64,000 bases of DNA from Mycobacterium bourgelatii (GTDB lineage: Bacteria > Actinomycetota > Actinomycetes > Mycobacteriales > Mycobacteriaceae), in assembly GCF_010723575.1 (NCBI RefSeq), contig NZ_BLKZ01000001.1, positions 186,001-250,000 of the forward strand, given 5' to 3'. The position numbers were made by a program, and so were the translations under genes. Below, one piece after another: positions 1-8,660 of this stretch; the stretch's first letter is position 1; each line of letters opens with the position of its first letter. The notes under the pieces are model-generated. The model saw only the letters and a program-made list of their open reading frames with translations, searched no databases and was not told the origin of the DNA.

Positions 1-1
1 G

Positions 2-886
2 AGCGCACTGGCGTTGATCGCCATCGTCGCGGTCGTCGCGCTCCAGATCGCGCTGGCGATTGATATCCGCCCGACGGTGGCGCTGGAGCCGCGCCCGAAC
101 GAGAACCGGCTGATTGAGCCCAGCCCGCCAGCTGCGGCACCACCTGTGGCCGCCCCGCAACCGAAGCTCGACGTGCCGGTTCCGCAGGCCGCGCCCCAGG
201 GTGGTGGCCCGCAACTACCGGCTCCGCCTCCTGCGGCGTCGGTTCCGCAGGCTCCCGCCGCGCCGGTGCTGCCTGCGGTGCCCGCGGCGCCGCAATTGCC
301 GGCGCCGGCTCCCGCGGCACCCGAACCAGCGGCCGTCCCGCCGATCGTGCCGGTGCCGATAATTGTCCCGCCGGTCCAGATTCCGAACCCCAACGCGATC
401 ATCCGCCCGCCTGCCGTCCAGGCTCCGGCTCCGCGGCAGGAACCGCAGCTGCCCGTGTCACCGCCAAAGATTCGCCCGGTGCCGCAGGCGCCGGTCCCGA
501 AGCCACCGAACTCAGGACCCAGGCCCGGCGGTCCCGGCAATGACGGCATACCGGGAATCGGCATACCGGGCCTGAACCCGGGTGACGGACCGGGCCGTGG
601 CCCCGGCGGCATCCCGGGCATTCCGGGCCTCAGTCCAGGCAACGGGCCGGGTCGGGGTCCGGGTGGCGTCCCGGGGCTCAGCCCTGGCCGCAGTTCCGGT
701 GGTGGTCCCGGCGGCATCCCGGGCCTCAGTCCCGGCGGCGGCGGAAAAGGCCCGTTCGGCGGTGGCGGCATTCCCGGCCTAAGTCCTGGTGGTGGCGGTG
801 GAAAGGGCCCCTTTAGTGGGGGTAAGGGCGGGGGTAAAGGCCCGTTTGGCGGCGGCGGGTTCCCCGGGTTCCCCGGACGCAGGTAG
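2..886 (+). CDS. C-terminal part of a DUF7159-like membrane protein with Pro/Gly-rich tail (5' end outside window)
   Basis: The frame is open to the window edge, so the true start lies upstream; a TTG at 14 is not a credible start because it falls inside a hydrophobic segment. The visible part begins with a transmembrane helix (about the first 16 residues, rich in A, L, I and V) followed by a long Pro/Ala-rich stretch and then a Gly-rich end with repeated IPGLSPG units and a PGFPGRR terminus. The same order (helix, then P/Q/A/V-rich, then G-rich) ends the next gene, so this is probably the tail of a paralogue that has lost its N-terminal domain to the window boundary. The tail is likely extracytoplasmic. 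Function unknown. Confidence 0.75.
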   Translation, partial: SALALIAIVAVVALQIALAIDIRPTVALEPRPNENRLIEPSPPAAAPPVAAPQPKLDVPVPQAAPQGGGPQLPAPPPAASVPQAPAAPVLPAVPAAPQLPAPAPAAPEPAAVPPIVPVPIIVPPVQIPNPNAIIRPPAVQAPAPRQEPQLPVSPPKIRPVPQAPVPKPPNSGPRPGGPGNDGIPGIGIPGLNPGDGPGRGPGGIPGIPGLSPGNGPGRGPGGVPGLSPGRSSGGGPGGIPGLSPGGGGKGPFGGGGIPGLSPGGGGGKGPFSGGKGGGKGPFGGGGFPGFPGRR

Positions 887-1039
887 TGGCCGGACTCACT
901 TATGAATTTCCACTGACCTGGCAAATTGCGTTGGCACGCTAATTAAAGGCGCCGGTAGGGTTGGAAGTGTCGAGGTTGGGGGACCCGTAAGTCGCGCTTT
1001 CACGTATCTGCGCCGACACAAACGACTATTGGGGGAGCT

Positions 1040-2512
1040 TTGGACACCGTACTTGGTGTCTCGATGGCGCCAACCGCAGTCCGGATGGTGCTGGTCGAGG
1101 GAGAAAACGGCGATGGTGCGTTGGTCGACGAGGACAAGTTCGACGTCGCCGTCGACGAGGACACAGCAACGACAAATGCAACCGAGCAGGTCATTTCGGC
1201 GATCCTCGGGACGAGGGAGGGCGCCGCTGAGGGCGGCTATGAACTGACCTCGACCGGGGTGACCTGGAGAGACCCGGCGCAGGCGGCAGAACTACGCGAC
1301 GCGTTGGCTCATCGCAAGGTCGAGAACGTGATGCTGGTCTCGGCATTCTTGGCCGCAGCGGCGCTGGCCCAGGCCGTCGGCAACGAAACCGACTACGCCG
1401 AGACGGCACTGCTGTTCATCGAGCCCGACACGGCGACATTGGCCGTCGTAAACAGCTATGACGGGTCGATCGCAGACGTTCATCGCCAGCCGTTGCCGGA
1501 CGACGACGACGCGGCGGTTGCACAACTCACCGAGTTGGCGGCTGCCGCCAAGGGGTTGCCGAAGCGACCGGACGCTTTGTTCGTAGTAGGTAGTGGTGTC
1601 GACCTACCGCTGATTAAGCCCGCCCTCGAGGCGGCCAGCACGCTGCCCGTGACGGCCCCGGAGGAGCCTGAAACGGCGTTGGCTCGCGGGGCGGCGCTGG
1701 CAGCGGCGAGCACCCCGTTGCTGGTGTCGTCGACCGCGGCGCAAGCGTATGCGCAGGTGCACGGCACGGGCTCGATGAACCCGTACGCACTCGACCCGGC
1801 CTACTTCGACGACGTTTCCCACCAGCTGGACACGGGCAATGCCATGCTGGCCTACAGCGCCGTGCCCGACGAGAGCCACACCGGAACGCAGGCCGCCTAC
1901 GTGGAGCAGGACGAGCGCAAGCCGTTCGCGTTCTTCGGCAGCGTGATGGCCGGCATTTTCATCGTCGGTGTCGCGGCACTGGTGGTGTCGCTGGCCGTCA
2001 GCATTCGTTCGACGTCAACCGCACGGCCCGATCCGGGACAGAACGTCGTGGTACCTGCAACACCGCAGGCCCCCGCCCCGACTCCGCAGGCGCCGGCGCC
2101 GGCGCCCACGCCCGAGCAGGTGCCAGTGCCTCAGGGTCCTGCCAACGTGCCGGAGGGCCCGGTCAACGTGCCGCAGGCGCCGCCCGTGACCGTGCCGCAA
2201 GCGCCGGCGCCGCAGGCCCCGGTGCAAGTGCCTCAGGCACCGGCTCCGGTTCCCGCACCGGCGCCGGCCGCGCCGATTCCGGTGCCCGTGCCCGTGCCGA
2301 TCCCAGACATCTTCAATCCGCCGGGCCCAGGCCTGCCAGGTGGTGGCGGTCGAGGTGGTGGCGGTCCGGGCAAGGGGCCGGGCGGCGGCAAAGGCCCAGA
2401 CTTCAAGCTCCCTGGCGGCGGGGGCAAAGGCCCCGGCGGCAAGGGGCCAGGTGGTGGCGGTCGTGGCGGCGGCCGCGGCGGATTCAACATCCCCGGTATC
2501 CCCGGCATCTAA
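1040..2512 (+). CDS. DUF7159-like protein: degenerate actin/Hsp70-like domain, one TM helix, Pro/Gly-rich tail
   Basis: 490 residues. The TTG start at 1040 is chosen because GGGGGAG lies just upstream (1031-1037) and the protein then begins MDTVLGVSMAP, typical of the mycobacterial DUF7159 group. Residues 1-290 look like a decayed Hsp70/actin fold: an opening beta hairpin, a 'TALLFIEPDTATLAVV' segment resembling the second phosphate loop, and 'LFVVGSGVDLPLI...ALARGAAL' resembling the adenosine motif of Hsp70s. The usual Gly/Thr phosphate-binding residues are missing, so ATPase activity is doubtful. A hydrophobic helix at about 295-320 follows, then a Pro/Ala/Gln/Val-rich linker and a Gly/Lys-rich end (GGGGKGPGG units). 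Probable topology is a cytoplasmic domain with an external tail. It lies 153 bp after a related gene. Function unknown; the fold call is inference. Confidence 0.8.
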   Translation: MDTVLGVSMAPTAVRMVLVEGENGDGALVDEDKFDVAVDEDTATTNATEQVISAILGTREGAAEGGYELTSTGVTWRDPAQAAELRDALAHRKVENVMLVSAFLAAAALAQAVGNETDYAETALLFIEPDTATLAVVNSYDGSIADVHRQPLPDDDDAAVAQLTELAAAAKGLPKRPDALFVVGSGVDLPLIKPALEAASTLPVTAPEEPETALARGAALAAASTPLLVSSTAAQAYAQVHGTGSMNPYALDPAYFDDVSHQLDTGNAMLAYSAVPDESHTGTQAAYVEQDERKPFAFFGSVMAGIFIVGVAALVVSLAVSIRSTSTARPDPGQNVVVPATPQAPAPTPQAPAPAPTPEQVPVPQGPANVPEGPVNVPQAPPVTVPQAPAPQAPVQVPQAPAPVPAPAPAAPIPVPVPVPIPDIFNPPGPGLPGGGGRGGGGPGKGPGGGKGPDFKLPGGGGKGPGGKGPGGGGRGGGRGGFNIPGIPGI

Positions 2513-2588
2513 TTTCGCCGGTTAGCCGTCATCTGCCGTTCAGCGTCGCGATGCGGTTCGCTCATCGCGGCCGCATACACACGGTGTC

Positions 2589-3920
2589 ATGCGATGCACC
2601 GTCTTCGGCACGGGCTACCTGGGAGCGACGCACGCCGTCGGGATGGCAGAACTGGGACACGAGGTCGTCGGCGTTGACATCGACCCAGGAAAAGTAGCCA
2701 AGCTCTCCGGAGGAGACATCCCGTTTTACGAGCCTGGTTTGCGGAAGTTGTTGAGCAGCAACCTCGCTGCCGGACGACTGCGCTTCACCACCGACTATGA
2801 CCTGGCGGCCGAGTTCGCCGATGTGCACTTTCTGGGCGTTGGCACACCGCAGAAGAAGGGTGAGTACGGGGCCGATCTGCGCCACGTGCATGCCGTCATC
2901 GACGCGTTGGTTCCGCGTCTTACCAGGGCATCGGTGCTGATCGGAAAGTCGACCGTGCCGGTCGGCACCGCGGCTGAGCTGGGCCGGCGGGCCGCCGCGT
3001 TGGCACCGCGCGGGGTCGACGTCGAGATCGCCTGGAACCCCGAGTTTCTGCGCGAAGGATTCGCTGTGCATGACACCTTGCATCCGGATCGCATTGTGCT
3101 TGGCGTACAAGACGATTCGACCCGCGCCGAAGCGGTCGTCAAGGAACTGTATGGGCCGCTGCTGGATTCGGGAGTGCCTTTCCTGGTCACGGATCTGCAG
3201 ACGGCGGAGTTGGTCAAGGTTTCCGCCAACGCCTTTCTGGCCACCAAGATCTCGTTCATCAATGCCGTCGCGGAGGTGTGCGAAGCCGCGGGAGCGGACG
3301 TCAGTCTGCTGGCCGACGCGCTCGGGTACGACCCCCGCATCGGACGCCAATGCCTCAATGCGGGTTTGGGTTTCGGAGGTGGTTGCCTACCGAAGGATAT
3401 TCGTGCCTTCATGGCGCGCGCCGGAGAGTTGGGGGCGGACCAAGCACTGACGTTCCTGCGTGAAGTCGACAGCATCAACATGCGTCGGCGCACCCGCATG
3501 GTCGAACTGGCCACCGCCGCATGCGGCGGTTCGTTGTTGGGAGCCAACATCGCCGTGCTGGGCGCGGCTTTTAAACCCGAGTCCGACGACGTGCGTGACT
3601 CGCCGGCGCTCAACGTCGCGGGTCAGTTGCAACTCAACGGTGCCGCGGTCAACGTCTACGACCCCAAGGCGTTGGACAATGCCAACCGGTTGTTTCCGAC
3701 GCTGAACTATGCGGTTTCGGTCGCGGAAGCCTGCGAGCGCGCCGACGCTGTGCTGGTGCTCACCGAGTGGCGGGAGTTCGTCGAACTCGACCCACGGGAC
3801 CTGTCCGACCGGGTGCGGTCAAAGGTCGTGGTCGACGGCCGCAACTGCCTGGATGTATGTCGCTGGGAGCAGGCGGGTTGGCGGGTGTTCCGGCTGGGTG
3901 CTCGGCGGCCTAAGCGCTGA
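2589..3920 (+). CDS. udgA: UDP-glucose 6-dehydrogenase
   Basis: Oxidises UDP-glucose to UDP-glucuronate with two NAD+, supplying precursors for cell-envelope glycans. 443 residues, the length I recall for M. tuberculosis UdgA (Rv0322). The N-terminal Rossmann motif FGTGYLG is at residues 6-12, GVGTPQ at 83-88, NPEFLREG at 150-157, the ELVKVSANAF helix at about 207-216, and the catalytic cysteine is in GFGGGCLPKD (261-270). The C-terminal UDP-binding domain carries 'GAAFKPESDDVRDSPA'. The ATG at 2589 starts directly with the Rossmann strand, so nothing is missing. The last 11 bp overlap the convergent amidohydrolase gene, so the two transcripts must overlap at their 3' ends. Confidence 0.95.
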   Translation: MRCTVFGTGYLGATHAVGMAELGHEVVGVDIDPGKVAKLSGGDIPFYEPGLRKLLSSNLAAGRLRFTTDYDLAAEFADVHFLGVGTPQKKGEYGADLRHVHAVIDALVPRLTRASVLIGKSTVPVGTAAELGRRAAALAPRGVDVEIAWNPEFLREGFAVHDTLHPDRIVLGVQDDSTRAEAVVKELYGPLLDSGVPFLVTDLQTAELVKVSANAFLATKISFINAVAEVCEAAGADVSLLADALGYDPRIGRQCLNAGLGFGGGCLPKDIRAFMARAGELGADQALTFLREVDSINMRRRTRMVELATAACGGSLLGANIAVLGAAFKPESDDVRDSPALNVAGQLQLNGAAVNVYDPKALDNANRLFPTLNYAVSVAEACERADAVLVLTEWREFVELDPRDLSDRVRSKVVVDGRNCLDVCRWEQAGWRVFRLGARRPKR

Positions 3921-5697
3921 CGGGCTTGGAAACGGGGCGGGGCACGTTTCGGGGGCGACCGTCGGCGCGCAGGAAGCCGCCGGTGCGCTCACGCCCGAGG
4001 ATTTCGGTGGGCTGCCCGTCGCGGAATACCTGCCGCCCGGAGACGAAAACGGCGTTGACCGTCTGGTCATTGCGGTTCACCATGCGCGACAGTCCGCCGT
4101 AGGCCGCAACATCGGCTTCGTGGTAGGCGTCCAGCGACTCGTCGAGGCGCTGGGGGTCGACTACCGCAAGGTCGGCCCAGTCGCCCACCCTCAGGTGGCC
4201 GGCGTCCAGGCCGTACCAGTCCGCCAACTCTCCGGTGAGTCGGTGCACCGCGCGCTCGACCGACATGAACGGCTGGCCGGACTTCTCGGCGTCCCGGACA
4301 TGGCGCAGCAGGCGCAGACCGCAGTTGTAGAACGCCATGTTCCGCAGATGTGCACCCGCGTCCGAGAAGCCCATCTGCAGGCCGTTGTCGCGGGCGAGGC
4401 GGCGCAGCATGTGCGGCCGATCGTTGGAAATCGTGGTACGCCAACGGATCTTCGTGCCGTGCTCGAGCACCAGGTCGAGAAAGGCGTCCACCGGGTGTAA
4501 CCCGCCGCGTTCCACGCCCACCTGGCCGAAGGACTTGCCCACCACTGACGTATCGGGGCAGGAAACGATTTCGGCGTCAAAGAAGTCGCGATGCCAGGCG
4601 CGCGGACCGAATTTGTTGTCGTAGTCCTTGCGGAAGCGTCTCCGGTATTCCTCGTCGCGCAGCAGCTCGTTGCGTTCGAGTTCGTCTTTGAGGTGCAGCG
4701 CCGCCGCGCCCGCTCCGAACTCTTCGAACACCACCAGGTCGATCCCGTCGGCGTAGACCTCAAAGGGCACCGGCAAGTGCTGGAACCGGAAGTCGCCGCC
4801 CAACCGATTCACGATCGCCGACAACGCGATGACCAACCACACCGCACCCCGCGACGACTTCATGTCCGCGGCCGCCAGCAGGCTGGTCTTGAGGAGCGGT
4901 CGCCGGATACCCAGTGACTGGAACGCCTGCGACACGATGTTCTGCGGGTGGCTGATGTCCGGGCCGGATTGCAGGGCGCGTCCAGTCCGGCGCAGCAGGG
5001 CCTTGAGTCGACGCAACTCGCCGCGTTTGGCGTATGTCGACGGCAGCGTGCGGGACCGGCAGGTCTCACCATCGATCTTGTCGAAAAGCAGTTGCTGCGA
5101 GGACATTCCGAGGAACCCGGCGTCGATTGCCTCGGACAGCATCTCCTCCATCCGGGCCTGCTCGGAACCGGTGGGGCGCACGTCTTCGCGCGTGGCACGG
5201 TCCAGGCCCATCACCGCGGTACGCATGTCGGAGTGACCGATGAACGCGGTCACATTCGGACCCAAGGGCAATGATTCGAGCGCGTCGATGTACTCCTGCG
5301 CGTTGTTCCACGTCTTGCGCTCTCCGACGATGCGGACCACGTGTTCGTGCGGAATCGCCTCCACCCGCCCGAACAGGTCCGCGGCCTCACCGGCGTCGAC
5401 GTGCACGGTGGACAGCGAGCAGGAGCCCATCACGATGGTGGTGACGCCGTGCCGTAGCGATTCGGACAACTCCGGTGCCGCCAGTACCTCGGCGTCATAG
5501 TGGGTGTGGATGTCGATGATGCCGGGAATCACCCATTTGCCTTCGGCATCAATGACATTGGGGCAGCCGTCGGTATCCAGTGGTTGCGGGGAAATGGCTT
5601 CAACCCGGCCATCACGGATACCGATGTTGCGGATCGCTGACGGGCCACCGGAGCCGTCGAACCAACGGCCGTTGCTGATCACTGTGTCGAACGCCAT
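3910..5697 (-). CDS. N-acyl-D-amino-acid deacylase-type amidohydrolase
   Basis: About 595 residues, of the amidohydrolase 3 / D-aminoacylase family, metal-dependent enzymes that cleave N-acyl-D-amino acids or related cyclic amides. The metal-binding HxH pair is in IPGIIDIHTHYDAEV; the C-terminal metal aspartate is in FSDAGAHLRNM; a family-typical 'CRSRTLPSTYA' segment lies in the middle, and the end has the usual beta-sandwich signature (LRVGDWADLAVVDP). Two starts are possible: GTG at 5706 and ATG at 5697. ATG is preferred because a GGTGAGG Shine-Dalgarno-like stretch sits at good distance. A 14-bp palindrome lies 15 bp upstream of the ATG. The gene follows the universal-stress gene on the same strand with only a short gap and may be co-transcribed. 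The exact substrate is not knowable from sequence. Confidence 0.85.
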   Translation of the reverse strand: MAFDTVISNGRWFDGSGGPSAIRNIGIRDGRVEAISPQPLDTDGCPNVIDAEGKWVIPGIIDIHTHYDAEVLAAPELSESLRHGVTTIVMGSCSLSTVHVDAGEAADLFGRVEAIPHEHVVRIVGERKTWNNAQEYIDALESLPLGPNVTAFIGHSDMRTAVMGLDRATREDVRPTGSEQARMEEMLSEAIDAGFLGMSSQQLLFDKIDGETCRSRTLPSTYAKRGELRRLKALLRRTGRALQSGPDISHPQNIVSQAFQSLGIRRPLLKTSLLAAADMKSSRGAVWLVIALSAIVNRLGGDFRFQHLPVPFEVYADGIDLVVFEEFGAGAAALHLKDELERNELLRDEEYRRRFRKDYDNKFGPRAWHRDFFDAEIVSCPDTSVVGKSFGQVGVERGGLHPVDAFLDLVLEHGTKIRWRTTISNDRPHMLRRLARDNGLQMGFSDAGAHLRNMAFYNCGLRLLRHVRDAEKSGQPFMSVERAVHRLTGELADWYGLDAGHLRVGDWADLAVVDPQRLDESLDAYHEADVAAYGGLSRMVNRNDQTVNAVFVSGRQVFRDGQPTEILGRERTGGFLRADGRPRNVPRPVSKPVSA

Positions 5698-5711
5698 TGT
5701 CGTCACCTCAC

Positions 5712-5725
5712 CCTAAGTACTTAGG
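5712..5725. promoter_or_regulatory. Palindrome CCTAAGTACTTAGG, candidate operator
   Basis: Perfect 14-bp palindrome in the short gap between the universal-stress gene and the amidohydrolase gene. Allowing one inserted C in the left arm it extends to a roughly 20-bp inverted repeat with outer TCAC / GTGA ends. Size and symmetry fit a TetR-type operator, and its place just upstream of the amidohydrolase start fits repression. No adjacent regulator gene identifies the protein. It could also be the base of a small hairpin in the mRNA. Confidence 0.4.
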
Positions 5726-5737
5726 TGACCAATCTAC

Positions 5738-6196
5738 TCAACCGGTGGTATGGACGATCAGCACGTCCACCGTGGCCTTGCGGGATACCTCAGAAGGGAC
5801 TGATCCCAGCAGCCGCCCCGCGACGCTACTGAGTCCGACGTTGCCGACGACCAGCAAGTCGGCCAGCATCTCCTCGGCCAGGTGCACCAGCGCACTGATC
5901 GGGGCGCCGACGATCGACTTCTCTTCCACATCCGTGGCGCCGGCCTTGTGCGCCCGCTCCCTGGCGTCCTGCAGTATCGCGTAGAAGGGAGCCTCGCCCA
6001 CCGTCCGATAGTCGGCGCCGTGGTCGCTCCCGGGTGGGATGGCGTAACGGCCACGTTCCTCGGCGACGGGGAGGTGGGCCGTCGCAACGATCAATTTCGC
6101 GCCGTGATCCGCGGCGATTGCGGCCGCCCGCTCCACGGCACGCAGTGACGAGTCCGAGCCATCGGTGCCGACAACCACGGTCTGATAGGCGCTCAT
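5738..6196 (-). CDS. Universal stress protein (Rv1636/TB15.3-like)
   Basis: 152 residues. Cytoplasmic UspA-fold protein; the Rv1636 group binds cAMP and ATP. The start is placed at the ATG at 6196 (MSAYQTVVVGTDGSDSS) because this matches the remembered N-terminus of Rv1636 and a GAGGAA stretch precedes it; an upstream in-frame start at 6253 would add 19 unrelated residues. The nucleotide-binding signature is visible near the C-terminus: DLLVVGNVGLSSVAGRLLGS, the Gly-rich loop of ATP-binding Usp proteins, followed by a conserved VDVLIVHT strand. No DosR box was seen upstream. It is followed on the same strand by the amidohydrolase gene. Confidence 0.9.
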   Translation of the reverse strand: MSAYQTVVVGTDGSDSSLRAVERAAAIAADHGAKLIVATAHLPVAEERGRYAIPPGSDHGADYRTVGEAPFYAILQDARERAHKAGATDVEEKSIVGAPISALVHLAEEMLADLLVVGNVGLSSVAGRLLGSVPSEVSRKATVDVLIVHTTG

Positions 6197-6225
6197 TTCC
6201 TCACAGTAGTAGTTATCGGCATCAC

Positions 6226-6253
6226 TTAATACCCATGTATTTCGGCGATTCAA
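6226..6253 (-). promoter_or_regulatory. Possible sigma-A-type promoter of the universal stress gene
   Basis: Read on the minus strand, TTGAAT (6253-6248) and TATTAA (6231-6226) are separated by 16 bp and lie 30 bp upstream of the start codon at 6196. Each hexamer matches the consensus at four of six positions, so this is only a candidate. Confidence 0.3.
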
Positions 6254-6381
6254 TCAGTTGGCCGGCCGTAGCACCAGCAGCAAATGTGGCCCTCACCTGC
6301 GTGAAACGACTGTGAGGGCTTCGTCACAAAAATTGGCGATGGATTTGACGGGTGTCAAGCACGGCTCGCAGAATAGTTAGC

Positions 6382-6540
6382 ATGCCAAATGAAAGTGGGC
6401 AAGAGTCCTTCTCTACCGGGTCCGCCACCATGCGATGCCCGCACTGCAATGCTGATCGCCCGGTACAAAAGCGCATGGGGTCCAATTACCGGGTGCTGAG
6501 CTACTGCTCCCACGTGGTGACCCTGGTGCGCGGCCGCTGA
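6382..6540 (+). CDS. Small cysteine-containing protein, possible zinc-binding
   Basis: 52 residues from the ATG at 6382. The only recognisable element is RCPHCNADRP followed 17 residues later by SYCSH, giving three Cys and one His that could bind one zinc ion. The remainder is polar, and the end is basic. A TTGAC / GTCAA inverted repeat (6345-6358) and an AT-rich stretch ending in TAGTTAGC immediately precede the ATG, so a leaderless transcript is possible. The gene diverges from the universal stress gene and precedes the MDMPI-family gene on the same strand. I do not recognise a family; a non-coding stretch is the alternative. Confidence 0.45.
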   Translation: MPNESGQESFSTGSATMRCPHCNADRPVQKRMGSNYRVLSYCSHVVTLVRGR

Positions 6541-6585
6541 GATCGGCTTCGCTTTTCAACATGGATCGCTAGGGCGGCGAGTAGC

Positions 6586-7350
6586 GTGACCGGCGTGGAT
6601 TACGCGTCGGAATTCGTCAAAGAGAACCGCGCATTCGGGGAACTGATCCGCAAAGCGGACCATTCGACACCCGTGCCCGCTTGCCCGGGCTGGAATATCG
6701 GACAACTGCTAAAGCACGTCGGCCGCGGAGACCGCTGGGCCGCACAGATCGTCAAGGACAAACTCGACCACTACCTCGATCCCCGCAGCGTCGAAGGCGG
6801 AAAGCCGCCGCCGGATCCCGATGACGCGATCTCGTGGCTCAGCGGCGGCGCGCAGCGGCTCATCGACGCGGTCGAGCTAGCCGGGGTCGAGACGCCGGTG
6901 TGGACATTCCTGGGCACTCGCCCGGCGAATTGGTGGCTAAGGCGCCGGCTACACGAGACGGCGGTGCACCGCGCCGATGCCGCACTCGCCATCGGAAGCG
7001 AATTCAACCTCGAACCCGCCGTCGCCGCCGACGGAATAACCGAATTCCTTGAGCGCATTGTGATTCAGGCCGGAAACGACGGCGCGCCGCTCCCGCTCGA
7101 GGGCGACGAGACATTGCATCTACACGCTACCGACGTTGGCCTCGGCGAAGCCGGAGAATGGACCGCCGCCCTGGACGGCGGTGACGTCACGTGGTCGCAC
7201 GCGCACGGCAAGGGCACGGTGGCGTTGCGGGGCAGTGCCACCGAACTGCTGCTGGCGATGACGCGCCGAGTCCCGGTTGCCGACACCGGAGTCAAGGTCT
7301 TCGGCGACGACGCCGTATGGCAGAGGTGGCTGGACCGCACGCCTCTCTAG
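6586..7350 (+). CDS. Maleylpyruvate isomerase family (DinB-fold, MDMPI) protein
   Basis: 254 residues, GTG start. It corresponds by position to Rv0332, which stands two genes before rmlA. The N-terminal 150 residues have the MDMPI/DinB pattern: 'VPACPGWNIGQLLKHVGRG' with the first metal histidine, and 'LHETAVHRADA' with the second and third (HExxxHRxD). The C-terminal domain is the SCP2-like half of the family ('GSATELLLAMTRRVP', 'VFGDDAVWQRWLD'). Members are mycothiol-dependent isomerases or metal proteins of unknown role; the substrate cannot be assigned. It is followed after 11 bp by the SnoaL-like gene, then rmlA, probably one transcript. Confidence 0.85.
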   Translation: MTGVDYASEFVKENRAFGELIRKADHSTPVPACPGWNIGQLLKHVGRGDRWAAQIVKDKLDHYLDPRSVEGGKPPPDPDDAISWLSGGAQRLIDAVELAGVETPVWTFLGTRPANWWLRRRLHETAVHRADAALAIGSEFNLEPAVAADGITEFLERIVIQAGNDGAPLPLEGDETLHLHATDVGLGEAGEWTAALDGGDVTWSHAHGKGTVALRGSATELLLAMTRRVPVADTGVKVFGDDAVWQRWLDRTPL

Positions 7351-7361
7351 ACTTGCAGACC

Positions 7362-7736
7362 ATGACCACATCGGAGATTGCCACCGTGCTGGCCTGGCAT
7401 GACGCCCTCAACGCCGGTGACATCGACACCCTGGTGGCGTTGTCCAGTGACGACATCGAGATCGGTGACGCTCACGGCGCGGCGCAAGGACACGCGGCGC
7501 TGCGCAAGTGGGCCGAATCGCTGACGACCACGGCCGAGCTGGGCCGGATGTACGTGTACGACGGGATCGTCGTCGCGGAGCAGAAGATCGCCGACCGCGA
7601 TGCTCCCGACAGGGTGATCACCGCGGCGTCGGCCTTCCGGGTGGTCCGAGACCATGTCACCTCGGTGTTCCGTCACGAGGATCTGGAATCGGCGCTGGCG
7701 GCCACCGACCTCACCGAGGCGGACGCCGTCGAGTAA
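7362..7736 (+). CDS. SnoaL/NTF2-like protein (Rv0333-like)
   Basis: 124 residues from the ATG at 7362 ([20 protein letters not shown]), the same length I recall for Rv0333. The sequence has the alpha+beta cone pattern of the NTF2/SnoaL superfamily: an N-terminal helix, then '[15 protein letters not shown]', then '[12 protein letters not shown]', then three strands. Members are small-molecule binding proteins, sometimes isomerases or cyclases; no catalytic residues can be assigned here. A longer in-frame reading to 7191 would overlap the preceding gene and is unlikely. It sits 26 bp before rmlA. Confidence 0.85.
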   Translation: MTTSEIATVLAWHDALNAGDIDTLVALSSDDIEIGDAHGAAQGHAALRKWAESLTTTAELGRMYVYDGIVVAEQKIADRDAPDRVITAASAFRVVRDHVTSVFRHEDLESALAATDLTEADAVE

Positions 7737-7762
7737 GCCGACCGAGGATTGAGGAGCCAGTT

Positions 7763-8629
7763 ATGCGCGGGATCATCTTGGCCGGCGGTTCGGGCACCAG
7801 GCTGCATCCGATCACCATCGGCATCAGCAAACAACTGCTGCCGGTGTACGACAAGCCGATGGTTTACTACCCGCTGTCCACGCTGATGATGGCGGGCATC
7901 CGCGACATCCTGGTCATCACGACGCCACATGACGCGGCAGGGTTTCGCCGTCTGCTCGGTGATGGCTCGCAATTCGGCATCAACCTGAGCTGGGTGACAC
8001 AGGACAGTCCGGACGGTCTGGCACAGGCGTTCGTCCTGGGCGCTGACCACATAGGCAACGACTCGGTGGCATTGGTGTTGGGAGACAACATCTTTTACGG
8101 TCCGCGGCTTGGTACCAGCCTCAGTAGATTCCAAAACATTAGCGGTGGGGCGGTTTTCGCCTATTGGGTGGCCAATCCGTCGGCTTACGGTGTCATCGAA
8201 TTCGACGCTGACGGCAAGGCGGTGTCGTTGGAGGAGAAGCCGGAAAAGCCGAAATCCCATTATGCGGTACCGGGTTTGTACTTCTATGACAACGACGTGA
8301 TCGAAATCGCCAAGGGCTTGAAGAAGTCGGCGCGCGGCGAGTACGAGATCACTGACGTCAATCAGACCTACTTAGACCAAGGTCGGTTGTCGGTCGAGGT
8401 GATGGCGCGGGGCACGGCATGGCTGGACACCGGGACCTTCGACTCGCTGCTGGACGCGTCCGATTTCGTGCGCACGCTCGAACTCCGTCAGGGCTTGAAA
8501 GTCAGTGTTCCTGAGGAAGTTGCGTGGCGGCACGGCTGGATAACTGACGACGAGTTAGCGCAGCGGGCCCGCGCGCTACTGAAGTCCGGATACGGCGGCT
8601 ACCTGTTGGAGCTGTTGGAGCGCAACTGA
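7763..8629 (+). CDS. rmlA: Glucose-1-phosphate thymidylyltransferase
   Basis: 288 residues, the standard RmlA length. Catalyses dTTP + glucose-1-phosphate to dTDP-glucose, the first step of dTDP-rhamnose synthesis; rhamnose links arabinogalactan to peptidoglycan, so the gene is essential in mycobacteria. The nucleotide loop GGSGTRLHP is at residues 8-16, K23 is in [12 protein letters not shown], and the magnesium-binding aspartate is in [10 protein letters not shown] (about residue 108). 'EEKPEKPKS' and '[13 protein letters not shown]' are sugar-binding segments typical of RmlA. The ATG at 7763 has GAGGAG 7 bp upstream, which rules out the longer reading that starts inside the preceding gene. 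Confidence 0.96.
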   Translation: MRGIILAGGSGTRLHPITIGISKQLLPVYDKPMVYYPLSTLMMAGIRDILVITTPHDAAGFRRLLGDGSQFGINLSWVTQDSPDGLAQAFVLGADHIGNDSVALVLGDNIFYGPRLGTSLSRFQNISGGAVFAYWVANPSAYGVIEFDADGKAVSLEEKPEKPKSHYAVPGLYFYDNDVIEIAKGLKKSARGEYEITDVNQTYLDQGRLSVEVMARGTAWLDTGTFDSLLDASDFVRTLELRQGLKVSVPEEVAWRHGWITDDELAQRARALLKSGYGGYLLELLERN

Positions 8630-8660
8630 TTCGGTCTGGTGCAGGTAGTGGCGGACCCGG

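Noticed and set aside
887..1039. AATTGCGT / ACGCTAATT near-palindrome between the two DUF7159-like genes
   Set aside because: Needs a one-base bulge and is short; not strong enough to call as an operator.
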